From Ichthyosporea sp. XGB-2017a (taxonomy: Eukaryota > Opisthokonta > Ichthyosporea): a DNA stretch of 64,000 nucleotides. Under the pieces are notes generated by a model. It worked only from the letters and a program-made list of their open reading frames with translations. It had not been told where the DNA came from and did not search any database. Below are positions 8,975-19,180 of the stretch, piece by piece; the first letter of the stretch is position 1, and each line of letters starts with the position of its first letter. The stretch lies in the NCBI GenBank assembly GCA_002811675.1, contig PDIM01010330.1, positions 65,047-129,046 on the forward strand, written 5' to 3'. Made by a program: the position numbers and the translations under genes.

Positions 8975-11395
8975 ATGGGATCGGCTCATTCTAAGAGAGA
9001 GAAAAAAAGGGCTCCTGGGGGGTCAGTGTTACAGGATTCGTGCAACAGCTATTCAAGTAGTAAAGAAAGTGAGGGGGAGAGCAGAGTAGCTTTACCTGAA
9101 ACATGCGCAATGTGGGAAGATCAAAAGCGTGACGAGTCACTGGGTGTAGCTGTACCCTGTACATGTGATGCGGCAGTGAATGCTGAAGTGGCCACTGAAA
9201 GGAAAAGGCCAAAGAAGATAGTTGCCCCCCTCTTCTCGGAAAGTGATTTGCGCAAAGGAAAGGCCGAACACTTTACGAAAACAAAAGTGGAAAATCTAAA
9301 AGTATTTGTGGGAACGTGGAACTTGGGAAACGAAAGGCCAGGGGCAAACGGGGTGGATATATCTGATTGGATTCCATTGGGCAATGAGGGGGATTACGAT
9401 ATTTATGTAATTGGTACACAAGAATGTGCATATGGGAGCTTTGACAAGAACAAATTCAGCACATATGAGGAGGAGTGGTACGATGTTCTAAAGAGGCATA
9501 TATGTGGTAGCAGCTCATCCCGCAAACAAAGTAAACTGCACAGTAAGGAGAAGAGCTTGGAGGATTTAAGAAAGCACAAAATATTTAAGCATTTGCTTGA
9601 AGTGGAAGAGAGCCGTAATACCCAGAAGTCTTTGGTTAACAATGGTGAAGCAGTTCAAGATGGCTCGGTTTTTTCTTTGTTTGACCTTCACCAGGAAGCA
9701 TCTTCGTCTTTAGATAATCATAACGATGCCAAATCGAGCGTGGGGAGTAGGCAGAGTTCTTCGCAAAGTAATACAATGGCAAGCGCAGAACAAGACGACA
9801 AACGGGAAGAGGAAGACAAGAAGAGAACTGAGAAGTTTAATTTTCTTAAAAACTACACTTGTATTAGTGACCAATGTATCACACCAATGACATCTGGAAC
9901 TTTTGATAATATTCACAGTTTCATTAGTGCTATTGAGTTGGGGGAGGCTAAAAGGGGCCAGATACATATGCATGTGTTTGTCAAGGACGAGCTTCGAAGC
10001 AGCATCAAGCACATAAAAGAGTCGTTGGGAACATGTGGAAGATTGGAGGGCCTTAGTGGGAACAAGGGCAGCTTGGCATGCAGCTTTCAAATTATGGATA
10101 CTACATTATGCTTTGTAAATGTCCATCTTAATGCCCATGAGCACAACTTCAATAGACGAAATCAGGATATACGTCATTTGAATAGGATATTGGAAGGCGT
10201 TTATTCTGACATGGATCTTGTAAATCAGTGTCCGTATGTTTTCTGGTTTGGGGATCTGAATTATCGGCTGGGAAATATAACAAAGGAAAATTGCCTTAAA
10301 AAAATCGAGGAGAAAGAGTACTCTTGGCTGTTGGAAGAGCACGACCAGCTGATCGCTACATGTAGGGATGATTCTGCTAATCCTCTATTCGGCTTCAAAG
10401 AGTTTGACATTGCCTTCCCGCCCACATACAAAATGAAGAAAGGGGAGAATACGTACAACACCAAGTCCAGAATACCGTCTTACACCGATCGCGTGCTGTA
10501 CAAATGCTTCCCTGGCAGTGAGGTTGAGCTTATTAATTATGACTCTTGCCCTTCCATTGTTTCAAGTGACCACACCCCAGTGTACTGTACCTTTGAGATT
10601 AAGGGCAAGGTTGCTGACGGATCCCTTTTGAGCAAACTTTGGGAAGGGGAGAAAAACTGGCGCTATTCGAAAAAAATTGAGAATTCTACGAATGTTAACG
10701 CAATCAATGAAAAGATGGCGCCTCCAAATAGTATCTCGCCTCTGTCAGCTGCAAACGCAATTGACAGCCCAAACGGCAAGAAAAATATGAACAAGAAACC
10801 TTCAGAGAAAGAACTGAGAAAAAGGATATCGAAATTAAAGAAAAGGGGGTATTTATTAGAATCCGAATCATTTATGACGTGGGAATTTCTTCAGGGAATG
10901 TGTCTGTGCTTAGACGTTCACAGAAATCTAAGGATCACTTTAAAAGAGCTGCAATGCTGTGACTTGAAAATTCAAGCAAACTATGATTTGAAGGATGATA
11001 TGAGCACAGATTTATTAGCGTTTGCTAGGATAATGAATACAGAAACATGTGTTACAGGGACCGGCCGCGTAAACATGGAAGGAAGTGAGCCGATACATTT
11101 ACTGGTTAAAGAATGGACGGCTAGAATGAAAAACCAGTATGTTCATGTTTTTATAAGAGGAAACTGTGGTAGCAGAGTGGAGCTAAGTGGACTGAAAGAG
11201 GGGCTTTCTTGTCCAATCAGTGGAAATGATGATGGTACTATGAAAGTTGGTGAAGCGGTTTTGCCGCTGAATGAAATTTGTAAAAGGTTCGGCTTCTTAG
11301 GATCCTTTGATGATGTCCCTTTTCATGTAAGCCTTTCTCAGTTCGGAGGATATTGTGGAGAAATGAGTGGGAAGCTAAGTCTTTCTTTTGAATAA
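8975..11395 (+). CDS. SHIP-like inositol polyphosphate 5-phosphatase with myristoylation motif
   Basis: 806 residues from the ATG at 8975, chosen because it yields MGSAHSKR, a textbook N-myristoylation signal with Gly2, Ser6 and basic residues after it. The 5-phosphatase domain (about 107-540) shows FVGTWNLGN, YVIGTQE, NKGSLACSF, FVNVHLNAHE, FWFGDLNYRLG (about 421), FPPTYK, SRIPSYTDRVLYK and SSDHTPVYC (about 529), so the metal and phosphate ligands are intact. A 110-residue low-complexity insert (about 175-288) splits it. A beta-rich C-terminal region (about 640-806) sits where SHIP enzymes carry a C2-like domain. Such enzymes remove the 5-phosphate from PI(3,4,5)P3 or PI(4,5)P2 at the plasma membrane. 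No SH2 domain is present. Fold and reaction are secure; substrate and C2 are inferred. Confidence 0.92.
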   Translation: MGSAHSKREKKRAPGGSVLQDSCNSYSSSKESEGESRVALPETCAMWEDQKRDESLGVAVPCTCDAAVNAEVATERKRPKKIVAPLFSESDLRKGKAEHFTKTKVENLKVFVGTWNLGNERPGANGVDISDWIPLGNEGDYDIYVIGTQECAYGSFDKNKFSTYEEEWYDVLKRHICGSSSSRKQSKLHSKEKSLEDLRKHKIFKHLLEVEESRNTQKSLVNNGEAVQDGSVFSLFDLHQEASSSLDNHNDAKSSVGSRQSSSQSNTMASAEQDDKREEEDKKRTEKFNFLKNYTCISDQCITPMTSGTFDNIHSFISAIELGEAKRGQIHMHVFVKDELRSSIKHIKESLGTCGRLEGLSGNKGSLACSFQIMDTTLCFVNVHLNAHEHNFNRRNQDIRHLNRILEGVYSDMDLVNQCPYVFWFGDLNYRLGNITKENCLKKIEEKEYSWLLEEHDQLIATCRDDSANPLFGFKEFDIAFPPTYKMKKGENTYNTKSRIPSYTDRVLYKCFPGSEVELINYDSCPSIVSSDHTPVYCTFEIKGKVADGSLLSKLWEGEKNWRYSKKIENSTNVNAINEKMAPPNSISPLSAANAIDSPNGKKNMNKKPSEKELRKRISKLKKRGYLLESESFMTWEFLQGMCLCLDVHRNLRITLKELQCCDLKIQANYDLKDDMSTDLLAFARIMNTETCVTGTGRVNMEGSEPIHLLVKEWTARMKNQYVHVFIRGNCGSRVELSGLKEGLSCPISGNDDGTMKVGEAVLPLNEICKRFGFLGSFDDVPFHVSLSQFGGYCGEMSGKLSLSFE

Positions 11396-11435
11396 ATGTA
11401 TGTATTGACCTGTCCATACCTTTGAATTAGAATAT

Positions 11436-12752
11436 TTACTTAAATGTTGTAAGTTCTTTCTTTGCCAAAGGGGATTTTCCTTTCGATTTCGTTAGCGCTT
11501 CCCTTGCGACAATTTTCATTTCTGTTCCCGCTTGAAGCCAGGCAATTTCAAGAACGCGTTCTTCAAATTCCCATGAATCATCCTCGTCAAAAATTCCATT
11601 TCCCTCATCCCCGATTCCATCCAATGCATCCGGATAGTTGAAAGCTGTACCAGAAGCAATGGAGTCGGTTGAATCAGAATGGGCAAAATACAACGACGGT
11701 TCAGGCTTGTTTAGAAGTTCATAGGTGCTGGAAGTGGCGGAGGAAAATTCAGAGTTGTTCTCATCATCCCAACAAGGACTGAGGTTTAACGTGGCGTCCT
11801 TCACCTTCTGCATTATTTCTTTTCGTCTTCTTGCTGATTCTTTCAAAAAGGAAGGCTCATGGAAGCTGCGACTTTTTCCGAAGGCCACAGACCGCATCCC
11901 ATTGGCACGCAGAGTGCTCTTGGAAATCACATGAGCCTTTGGTCTTTTCATACGGCTTAAAGTAGGACTTCCTTCAAGTTCGCACCGCCCTCCACTTTTC
12001 TTTTCGAGTACTGATGGGCGTTTTTGGTCCTCTACAACCAAGGAAGAAGTCGATTTTATGGGCATTGAAGAAGATCTCTTCAAGTTCATTAACCGATTTT
12101 TTGTATTGTTATTCTTCATAAACGTTATAGGTAAGTGCTTTACCCTTTCCCTTTCGGAACATAGATTAACACTTGAAATAGAACTAGAGACAAAATTCTT
12201 TCCCCGCTGCTCTTTAGCTCCCGGTGTCAGTAGATTGAGCCCAGTGGCTTTGCTGTCATTGGCGTTAAACTTCAATCTCCTTTCGATATTTTCCTGGGCT
12301 TTTCGAAAAACTCTTGGCAGCTGCCGAAAGGATACTTTAAAAGGTGAACGATTGTAATACGATGTGCAATTGTTCAAGGGTGCACCTAAAGAGGCAAACA
12401 TCCCTTTAGAGGTTGCACTACAGCTATTCTCGGGACTCTTAGGTAGATGTTCTTTTTCTTGTCTCCTTCCCTCATTGGGGTGATATTTGATTCCCATAGT
12501 GATTGAGCATTGATCTATCCCTCTCTCAAGCACTGTTTTGCCCTCGCTAGACCCATGCATTTCACCTCCCTCAAGTTCAGGGCTTTGGGATTGATAGACT
12601 CCCTCCCGCCTCAAATCTTCCCCTTCCATTTCTATTTCTTTTTCATCCTCTTCTTCTTTCTTTTCTTCTTTCCTTTCTTCTCTTCCACCCTTGCAGAGGG
12701 GAAGAACTTCGACCCTCCCTATAGTTAAAGATTCTGTTTTCGCTGTCGCCAT
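11436..12752 (-). CDS. Unrecognised, largely disordered basic protein
   Basis: 438 residues from the ATG at 12750-12752. I recognise no family. The N-terminus (about 10-45) is a Glu/Lys-rich acidic run; the middle is basic and Ser-rich, with phosphosite-like SRMKRPK and RSSSMP motifs and a segment (about 300-335) ending in an ARRRKEIMQKV helix; the C-terminal 70 residues turn acidic (DDSWEFEERV) before a predicted helix containing EIAWLQAGTEMK. It has no Cys pattern, signal peptide or membrane helix. It converges on the 5-phosphatase gene with only 40 nt between stop codons. A cytoskeletal or cell-cycle regulator would have this look, but nothing here proves it. Confidence 0.8.
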   Translation of the reverse strand: MATAKTESLTIGRVEVLPLCKGGREERKEEKKEEEDEKEIEMEGEDLRREGVYQSQSPELEGGEMHGSSEGKTVLERGIDQCSITMGIKYHPNEGRRQEKEHLPKSPENSCSATSKGMFASLGAPLNNCTSYYNRSPFKVSFRQLPRVFRKAQENIERRLKFNANDSKATGLNLLTPGAKEQRGKNFVSSSISSVNLCSERERVKHLPITFMKNNNTKNRLMNLKRSSSMPIKSTSSLVVEDQKRPSVLEKKSGGRCELEGSPTLSRMKRPKAHVISKSTLRANGMRSVAFGKSRSFHEPSFLKESARRRKEIMQKVKDATLNLSPCWDDENNSEFSSATSSTYELLNKPEPSLYFAHSDSTDSIASGTAFNYPDALDGIGDEGNGIFDEDDSWEFEERVLEIAWLQAGTEMKIVAREALTKSKGKSPLAKKELTTFK

Positions 12753-12832
12753 AACGCTTTGCTTCAAATCTAAAGATTTACCTTTTCAGCTACCCTCGAT
12801 CTCGTAGGTTCATGTTCATATTCACATAACGA

Positions 12833-12904
<72 letters not shown>

Positions 12905-13537
12905 GATAAAAAGGAAAACGAAAATTCCTTCTCCAAAATTCTACTAAATAAAAAAAAGGCAGTCTCAGAAGTCAGTCGACTGACTTTTTTAGTTTCTGTT
13001 TGAACTTTTTAAAAATCAGGCCACAAGTGACAAGTCCCTTAGGCCTTAGTAACGGATACGGGATACCACAAGGAGGACTCTTTGATAAACCCCACTCCCA
13101 TCTCTTATAAAACCCCCGCCTCATTCCAATCCCTATAGGCCCGTTGCCTCGTTGACAGCCGACAGGCCCTTGATTCTTGATAACCAAAGGGGTGAGTCCA
13201 CGTCACTCGAGCTCCAGCAGAGGGCCCCGCGCCACATTATAAGTTATCCCTAAGGAATTACCATGGTAACTATATAGATCCGAGAGGGCAAGGCCATTAT
13301 AGACCCTTGGTAAATTATAATGCGACTATGCCCCACCCTATTAGGGAAAACGTTAAAATTGGATCTCTTTTTGTTTGTTTTTTCCGTTGTTTTAGAACAT
13401 ATAAAGCGTCTTTTTATTTTTAACCCCCGCTGTGCTTGATTTTGATTTGATTAGATCTTTTGTTTTGTTTGTTTATATTTATATTTATCTGTGTCTGTAT
13501 CTATATATTTAAAAGTTGTGTGTAAATGTTGTAAAAT
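12753..13537. other. Divergent spacer with a 69-nt poly(A) tract
   Basis: Contains an uninterrupted run of A at 12835-12903. It lies 82 nt upstream of the unknown gene's start, so it is a poly(dT) tract on that gene's strand. A possible TATA box (TATAAAG, 13400-13406) stands 138 nt before the TRAPPC2 start. I see no other gene; short open frames in between have no family features. Confidence 0.45.
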
Positions 13538-13960
13538 ATGTCTTCTAATTGTTATTTTGTTATTGTCGGGCCGCATGATAATCCAATCTTTGAAATGGAT
13601 TTCAGCCCGCAGGCAAAGGGTGACACCGCTGCGAAAGATGATCATCGCCATTTGAATCAGTTTATTATACATGCAGCCTTGGATGTGGTTGAAGAAACGA
13701 TGTGGACAACGCCGACTATGTATCTTAAAGTCGTTGATAAGTTTAACGAGTGGTTTATATCTGCGTTTGTAACCGCGGGACACGTCAAGCTGATGTTACT
13801 GCATGACAGTCGTAATGAGGAGTCAATCAAAACTTTCTTTTCAGAAGTGCACGAGCTATATATGAAGGTACTGCTAAACCCTTTCTATCCACCTGGAGGC
13901 TATATTGATTCTTCCGCGTTCAGTTCCAAAGTAAAAACTTTGGGAAAGAGACATCTCTAG
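13538..13960 (+). CDS. TRAPPC2: TRAPPC2 (sedlin/Trs20), TRAPP complex subunit
   Basis: 140 residues, exactly the length of human sedlin, single exon, TAG stop. Matching blocks run the whole length: [16 protein letters not shown] (with one substitution against the human form), [56 protein letters not shown] and [22 protein letters not shown]2 is a longin-fold core subunit of TRAPP complexes, which act as Rab1 and Rab11 exchange factors and tether vesicles at ER-Golgi membranes. The identity is secure. Confidence 0.98.
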   Translation: MSSNCYFVIVGPHDNPIFEMDFSPQAKGDTAAKDDHRHLNQFIIHAALDVVEETMWTTPTMYLKVVDKFNEWFISAFVTAGHVKLMLLHDSRNEESIKTFFSEVHELYMKVLLNPFYPPGGYIDSSAFSSKVKTLGKRHL

Positions 13961-14369
13961 GGGAAATTCTTTTGGATTGTGTCTGTGTATTTATTTCTGA
14001 ATACTGTCTTTTTGTGTTTCCAAAAGGAACGGTAGAGGAGGACTGTATTCGTAACAAAGCAGAACACTAAAAGGGGGGTCAGCTGAAGGACTTGTGACAA
14101 TGCGCAAAGAGCTGGTTTTCTGCCATAGTCTCATTTCTGATAGTATCTTGGGGGCTTCACTACACATCACAAGCATGATTTGCTTGAGGGAATGGGGAAA
14201 TTTGTATGATAAATAATAAAACCGGGTGGTTCTTTCGTATGAATAGATTGAGTTGGCGATTTTGTTAACAAAGTGAGTTTATCTTTACTGCTGATATGGC
14301 TGCAAGTAAAAGGTGAAGAAGTGGGAACAAGAGGTGTGTTTGGAAAAAAGAAATTGTTTGCGAAAAGTG
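13961..14369. other. Spacer between convergent TRAPPC2 and borealin genes
   Basis: 409 nt with AT-rich stretches, AATAAT/AATAAA-like signals near 14210-14220 and no supported gene. Confidence 0.4.
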
Positions 14370-15219
14370 TTAATCATTTGCTAGTTCTGCCATTAGAGCT
14401 GCCACTTGGTTTTGCAAAACAGACAACTTATCAAAAGCATCTTTTCTGGCACCTTGGGACAAATCTTTCTTCTTAAATGCCGTTGTATCAATTTCAACAA
14501 CGTCACCTCCATCCAAAGGAACAGTGATTGTGTGCTTTCGGTTTTCACCAAGGGTAACACTGATGGAGGGCCGAGCTTTGGCCTGGGCAAGAATCCCTTC
14601 ATTATTCAAAACTGCAGGGGTTTTTGGTAATCGAGGGTCAAATTTTGGCGTAACAAGAGGAGTGGCACCCCACATTTTAGATTTCATCTTTGAGTTTACT
14701 GCAGGGGTCTCGTCATAAATTGCGCCAATTCGATTCGAACCATCCGTTTCCAGAACGTTATTTTCAGTGATTGGTTGAAGAGCAGATCTCATCTGCGATA
14801 CTTTTCTTTTCTGCAAAGGTAACTTTGAATAAGTATGCTTGTTGCTCAAAATCGAAAAAATAGACTTTGCCTTACCTTTGCTGTTTCGCTGCAATTTTCT
14901 CTTTCATTTTCACTATTTTCAGCAAGCCTTGTAATCCTTATTCGAAAGCAATACATAGTGTAAGCACAACAGTACCAAGAAAACAACAGACCAATACAAA
15001 ATCTATTTCTTACCCTCTTGTTTCTTTCCCCAATGCCGGCGTCTCCCAGTTTTTCATCGCAGACGTGAGCCGATTTTCTGCAACAGCCTTTACATCGCCA
15101 TTATGGATGCAGCAAAACTCTTTCAGACTCATATTTCTAATCGAAGTTGGCAATTTGATCAATTCGACAGCAAATTCATTTCTCAAAGAGCACACAAGCG
15201 TCTTTACATTCACCCGCAT
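14370..15219 (-). CDS. CDCA8: Borealin, chromosomal passenger complex subunit (three exons)
   Basis: I join three exons on the minus strand: 15219-15014, 14936-14876 and 14810-14370, giving 235 residues. Introns are 77 nt (15013-14937, GTAAGA...AAG, phase 2) and 65 nt (14875-14811, GTAAGG...CAG, phase 0), and the frame stays open through both. Exon 1 matches the borealin N-terminal helix (FAVELIKLPTSIRNMSLKEF), which packs with survivin and INCENP; exon 3 has TPKFDPRLPKTP and the C-terminal domain with ITVPLDGGD and a final coiled coil. Borealin targets Aurora B to centromeres and the midzone. The frame stays open some 40 nt beyond the ATG at 15219, with a possible acceptor near 15245, so one more 5' exon may lie in the gap. 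Confidence 0.85.
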
Positions 15220-15319
15220 TTTATCGCATCTTGCTTGAACTATATATTCCCGAAATCAAAACGTCAAAGAAAAAAAAAATTCCCGCATCATTCAGGACAG
15301 ATATGTTTGAAGATTAAAT

Positions 15320-16113
15320 NNNNNNNNNNNNNNNNNNNNNNNNNNNNNNNNNNNNNNNNNNNNNNNNNNNNNNNNNNNNNNNNNNNNNNNNNNNNNNNNN
15401 NNNNNNNNNNNNNNNNNNNNNNNNNNNNNNNNNNNNNNNNNNNNNNNNNNNNNNNNNNNNNNNNNNNNNNNNNNNNNNNNNNNNNNNNNNNNNNNNNNNN
15501 NNNNNNNNNNNNNNNNNNNNNNNNNNNNNNNNNNNNNNNNNNNNNNNNNNNNNNNNNNNNNNNNNNNNNNNNNNNNNNNNNNNNNNNNNNNNNNNNNNNN
15601 NNNNNNNNNNNNNNNNNNNNNNNNNNNNNNNNNNNNNNNNNNNNNNNNNNNNNNNNNNNNNNNNNNNNNNNNNNNNNNNNNNNNNNNNNNNNNNNNNNNN
15701 NNNNNNNNNNNNNNNNNNNNNNNNNNNNNNNNNNNNNNNNNNNNNNNNNNNNNNNNNNNNNNNNNNNNNNNNNNNNNNNNNNNNNNNNNNNNNNNNNNNN
15801 NNNNNNNNNNNNNNNNNNNNNNNNNNNNNNNNNNNNNNNNNNNNNNNNNNNNNNNNNNNNNNNNNNNNNNNNNNNNNNNNNNNNNNNNNNNNNNNNNNNN
15901 NNNNNNNNNNNNNNNNNNNNNNNNNNNNNNNNNNNNNNNNNNNNNNNNNNNNNNNNNNNNNNNNNNNNNNNNNNNNNNNNNNNNNNNNNNNNNNNNNNNN
16001 NNNNNNNNNNNNNNNNNNNNNNNNNNNNNNNNNNNNNNNNNNNNNNNNNNNNNNNNNNNNNNNNNNNNNNNNNNNNNNNNNNNNNNNNNNNNNNNNNNNN
16101 NNNNNNNNNNNNN
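15320..16113. other. Assembly gap (794 N)
   Basis: Unresolved bases. The gap separates the 5' side of borealin from a degenerate mobile-element fragment, so repeats probably caused the break. The size is presumably estimated from read pairs. Confidence 1.
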
Positions 16114-16984
16114 AAAATCCGGGGGCCCAGTTATACGTGATGATAAGGCGGAGTCCTATAGACGTGCTAGAGTCTAGACGTTGTCTCATGTCTGGGATAT
16201 AGCTACAAATTATATGCAAGAATACTATGAAGGAGAGGAAGTCACTGAGGACCAATACCATGAGTTTGGGTTTGGGCTGGACGAAGGCTGTTCATTGTTT
16301 AAGGGTGATGATGATGATGAAGCTGATGGGGACGACATAATGTATGATGAGTACGAAGGTTTAGATGTTCAGGCAAGACAATCCATAGAAGATGATTTTG
16401 TCTTCTTAGGGAAAGAGGAAAATGTTGAAGAATTTTTTTCATATGGACAAGTCGAATACGAAGTACGATATGCTAAACTAGGACGAAAAGAGAAACGTGA
16501 CGAGGAGAATATGGTAGAAAGAATGACACAAGAAGTAAGACAGGGAAGATTAGTTGATTTATTGGAAGTCATGGAAGAAGATGAAGCGTGGGCTTCTGTC
16601 AAGCGAGAACATGATAGGAAATTGAATGAATTCAAACAGGGTCCACGTTTTCTTAGTGAAAGTGGAATGGGGCTTAATAGGGTACAGTGCATGTGTTTTG
16701 TTGTGCTTGTAACCCAGTTGCTAGGTCATGAAATTGAAATGTTGATTGAGGAAGGCGAAGTGTTTGAAAATTGGAAAGAATATATGAAAATATAGTCCAA
16801 GGAGTTCTTTTTCGTTTTACAAGGCAGCGCAGGATCAGGAAAGACGTACTTGCTGAGGAAAGTGGTGGAATATGCGGAACTTTGGGATTTAAGTAACAGG
16901 ATTATTCTTAGTTCGACTAGTGGGCAAAGTGCAACAATCATGATGGATGAAGACGTAGCTGCTGCTGAAGGACTGAAGGACTGA
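16114..16984 (+). pseudogene. Decayed PIF1/Helitron-like helicase fragment
   Basis: A reading frame runs from about 16178 to a TGA at 16982-16984, interrupted by one in-frame TAG (16793-16795). After the TAG it encodes a Walker A loop within FVLQGSAGSGKTYLLRKVV and a motif-Ia-like ILSSTSGQSATIM; before it comes an acidic region and a GLNRVQ segment like the Q-motif that precedes PIF1/Helitron helicase domains. At 16115-16200 a second frame is open (PGAQLYVMIRRSP), suggesting a frameshift. Motifs II-VI are missing. It abuts the assembly gap. It reads as the remnant of a transposon-borne helicase; the exact element class is not determinable from this piece. Confidence 0.6.
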
Positions 16985-19180
16985 AGACTGGATCTAACAA
17001 TTCTTGAACCTTTGTGCTGTGTATTTCTGTGGTAGCCGGCTAAAGTCGACTTTAGAAGTTATGGGTGGGCTATGTGTTTATTGCGTTGTATGGTGCTTAG
17101 CGTTGCCGTTGGGGGTCTATTTGGATAGCCCCTTCAGAGTATACTCCCAAGTGCGACTGGAATTATATGTAATGATATTTTGGGAGCTTTTGTATCGTCT
17201 TGCTAGCAATACGAATAACTGCTTTATGGGAAATTTCCAAAGAATTGGCCCATCGCCTGGTGCATATCTTGGTTATCTACGTTGCTCACGAAGATAAAGC
17301 AACCCATAACTAGACATCATTTCTGTCACAAATATTGTGAGTAAGAACCTTTTAAAGATTGAACGAACAACAAAACAATTAAACTATTTCATATTACAAG
17401 AATAAGCGGTTGGTTTCGTTACGACTTGCTCTATCATGATGCTATGCCGCAAAGCTATTCTGAGAAGTTGGATTATAGGAACTTGATACCCAAAGCTTAT
17501 GTAGATGGAGAAGTCACCAACAATGAGCATTGGCATTTAGAATTTCTGCGTACAAAGCAGCGCACTTCTATATGCTTTGTGAGCCAACATTACCGGAGGA
17601 AGGGCAATCTAAAAGGGTGGGAGCGAGAAGTCTTTAATTAGTAGATATCTGTGGTAAAATGATTATATTGCAAGAACAGTCGCACATTCATTCCAAATGT
17701 ATACAAGTCTGTCTGGTATACTTCTTGGGGGTTGAGGATTCAAAACTACAGTTTTATATAATTTTTGACAGGCAAAGCAAGCTAGCAGTTGCTCGTGTGC
17801 CTTACCAATGTCGATTTGAATGGCAACGTCATTGTCATAGATTTTTGTCTGAAACATTTAGCTTTAGTCTTTCACAAAGATCTAATTGCCAATACAAAAT
17901 ATGCAACAATGTCACACCATTCTAAAGCTGCTGTGCAATTAGCGGAGTTTTCAAGGGAGATTTTTTGACCCACAAAGATTCAACCAGCTATGTCAGTTGT
18001 CAGTTGTCACCAAACGTCCAAAAAATGGTCACATTTGAAAAGGGGCGGAGGCTATAAAACATACGATAACTGATCGGGGTTTCTTTGAGGTTTTGTAACA
18101 ACGTCAATCCTCTCTTTGACTCTTTTCTTTATTTGTACAAAGAACAAAACAAAGTCTATTGAAAGAGCTATATCGGGTAACATATATGACCAAAAAGAGA
18201 TAAATGGACACTTTAGATCACTCTGATTGGTGGAAAGGTATCTTGAAGCAAAAATCCTCATGTGCAGGTGGAGATCCATGATTTATTTATCACCATAGCT
18301 TAATAGACTGTGGGAGTAATTATTTCAAGACCAGCCGCTCTCATGCAGAAGATTTTGCAAAATTTCCAAATGAGGTAATTCTCTGGTACTAATATTGGTT
18401 TAAATGTATAAAATTGCATGTACTATGTAACGCTTGGTATACCTTATACGTCGTCGTCGCAGCATTCTTCTCACACAAAACTGGGAAAAATCAACAAACT
18501 CTGTTCGCAAATTGTCCTCTCTTCATGCAACCCCCGAGCAATGGAGCACGCCATTTACAACACAAATTTCGTATATTCACAGTTAACGTTGGCGCGGTTA
18601 CATATCGCTAATCAAACGACGTCGCGTACCTCTTCAAACCATCACCAGTACTCGCCGGCCTGAGCTTCTCACAACAGCTGCCTGCTCTTGTCTCACGTCA
18701 AACAAAGCAGCTTTTGTAATATATGCCATTCCATTCATACATATAAAAATAAATATCATGCTACTGTAGTGGCACAATTACATAGTGAGGTTTTGAGAAT
18801 GGGAGAATCAGATAAAATAATGGGGCAGATAGCGTGTTATTATCGACCAAAGTTATAAATGATGAAAGAAACTGCAACTCTAGATGAATCTTGATCAGAG
18901 ACGTTGTATTATTGTACATGCCATTTTTATATTTTAAGATTGGACTACATAGCAACACGGCAACCAATGAGATTCAATAACACCATAATTTTCAGAATTC
19001 GAAGCCCCATTTTCACCAGAAATGGTAATTTTTTTATATTATTTAAAACTTTTGCTAAGTAATTTTGTACTCAGCTGATATTTTCTGTATAAAAGCCAAA
19101 AAAAGCAGATAGATAGAAAAAGGGAAAATTCGTTTGGAAATTTTGAATCAGTTGTTATCTAGTTTGATTCGAAGGTGAAG
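16985..19180. other. Gene-poor stretch with element debris
   Basis: Contains short broken frames (for example 17426-17641, with YHDAMPQSYSEKLDY) that could be further decay of the helicase element, though I cannot align them. At 18042-18059 a GGGGCGG box is followed by TATAAAA (18053-18059) with no long frame downstream. The final 150 nt before the arrestin gene are AT-rich and may hold its promoter. I see no intact gene. Confidence 0.4.

Noticed and set aside
15103-16261. Long open frames across the 794-N gap on both strands
   Set aside because: They are open only because N codons cannot be stops; the real bases at either side belong to borealin and the helicase remnant.
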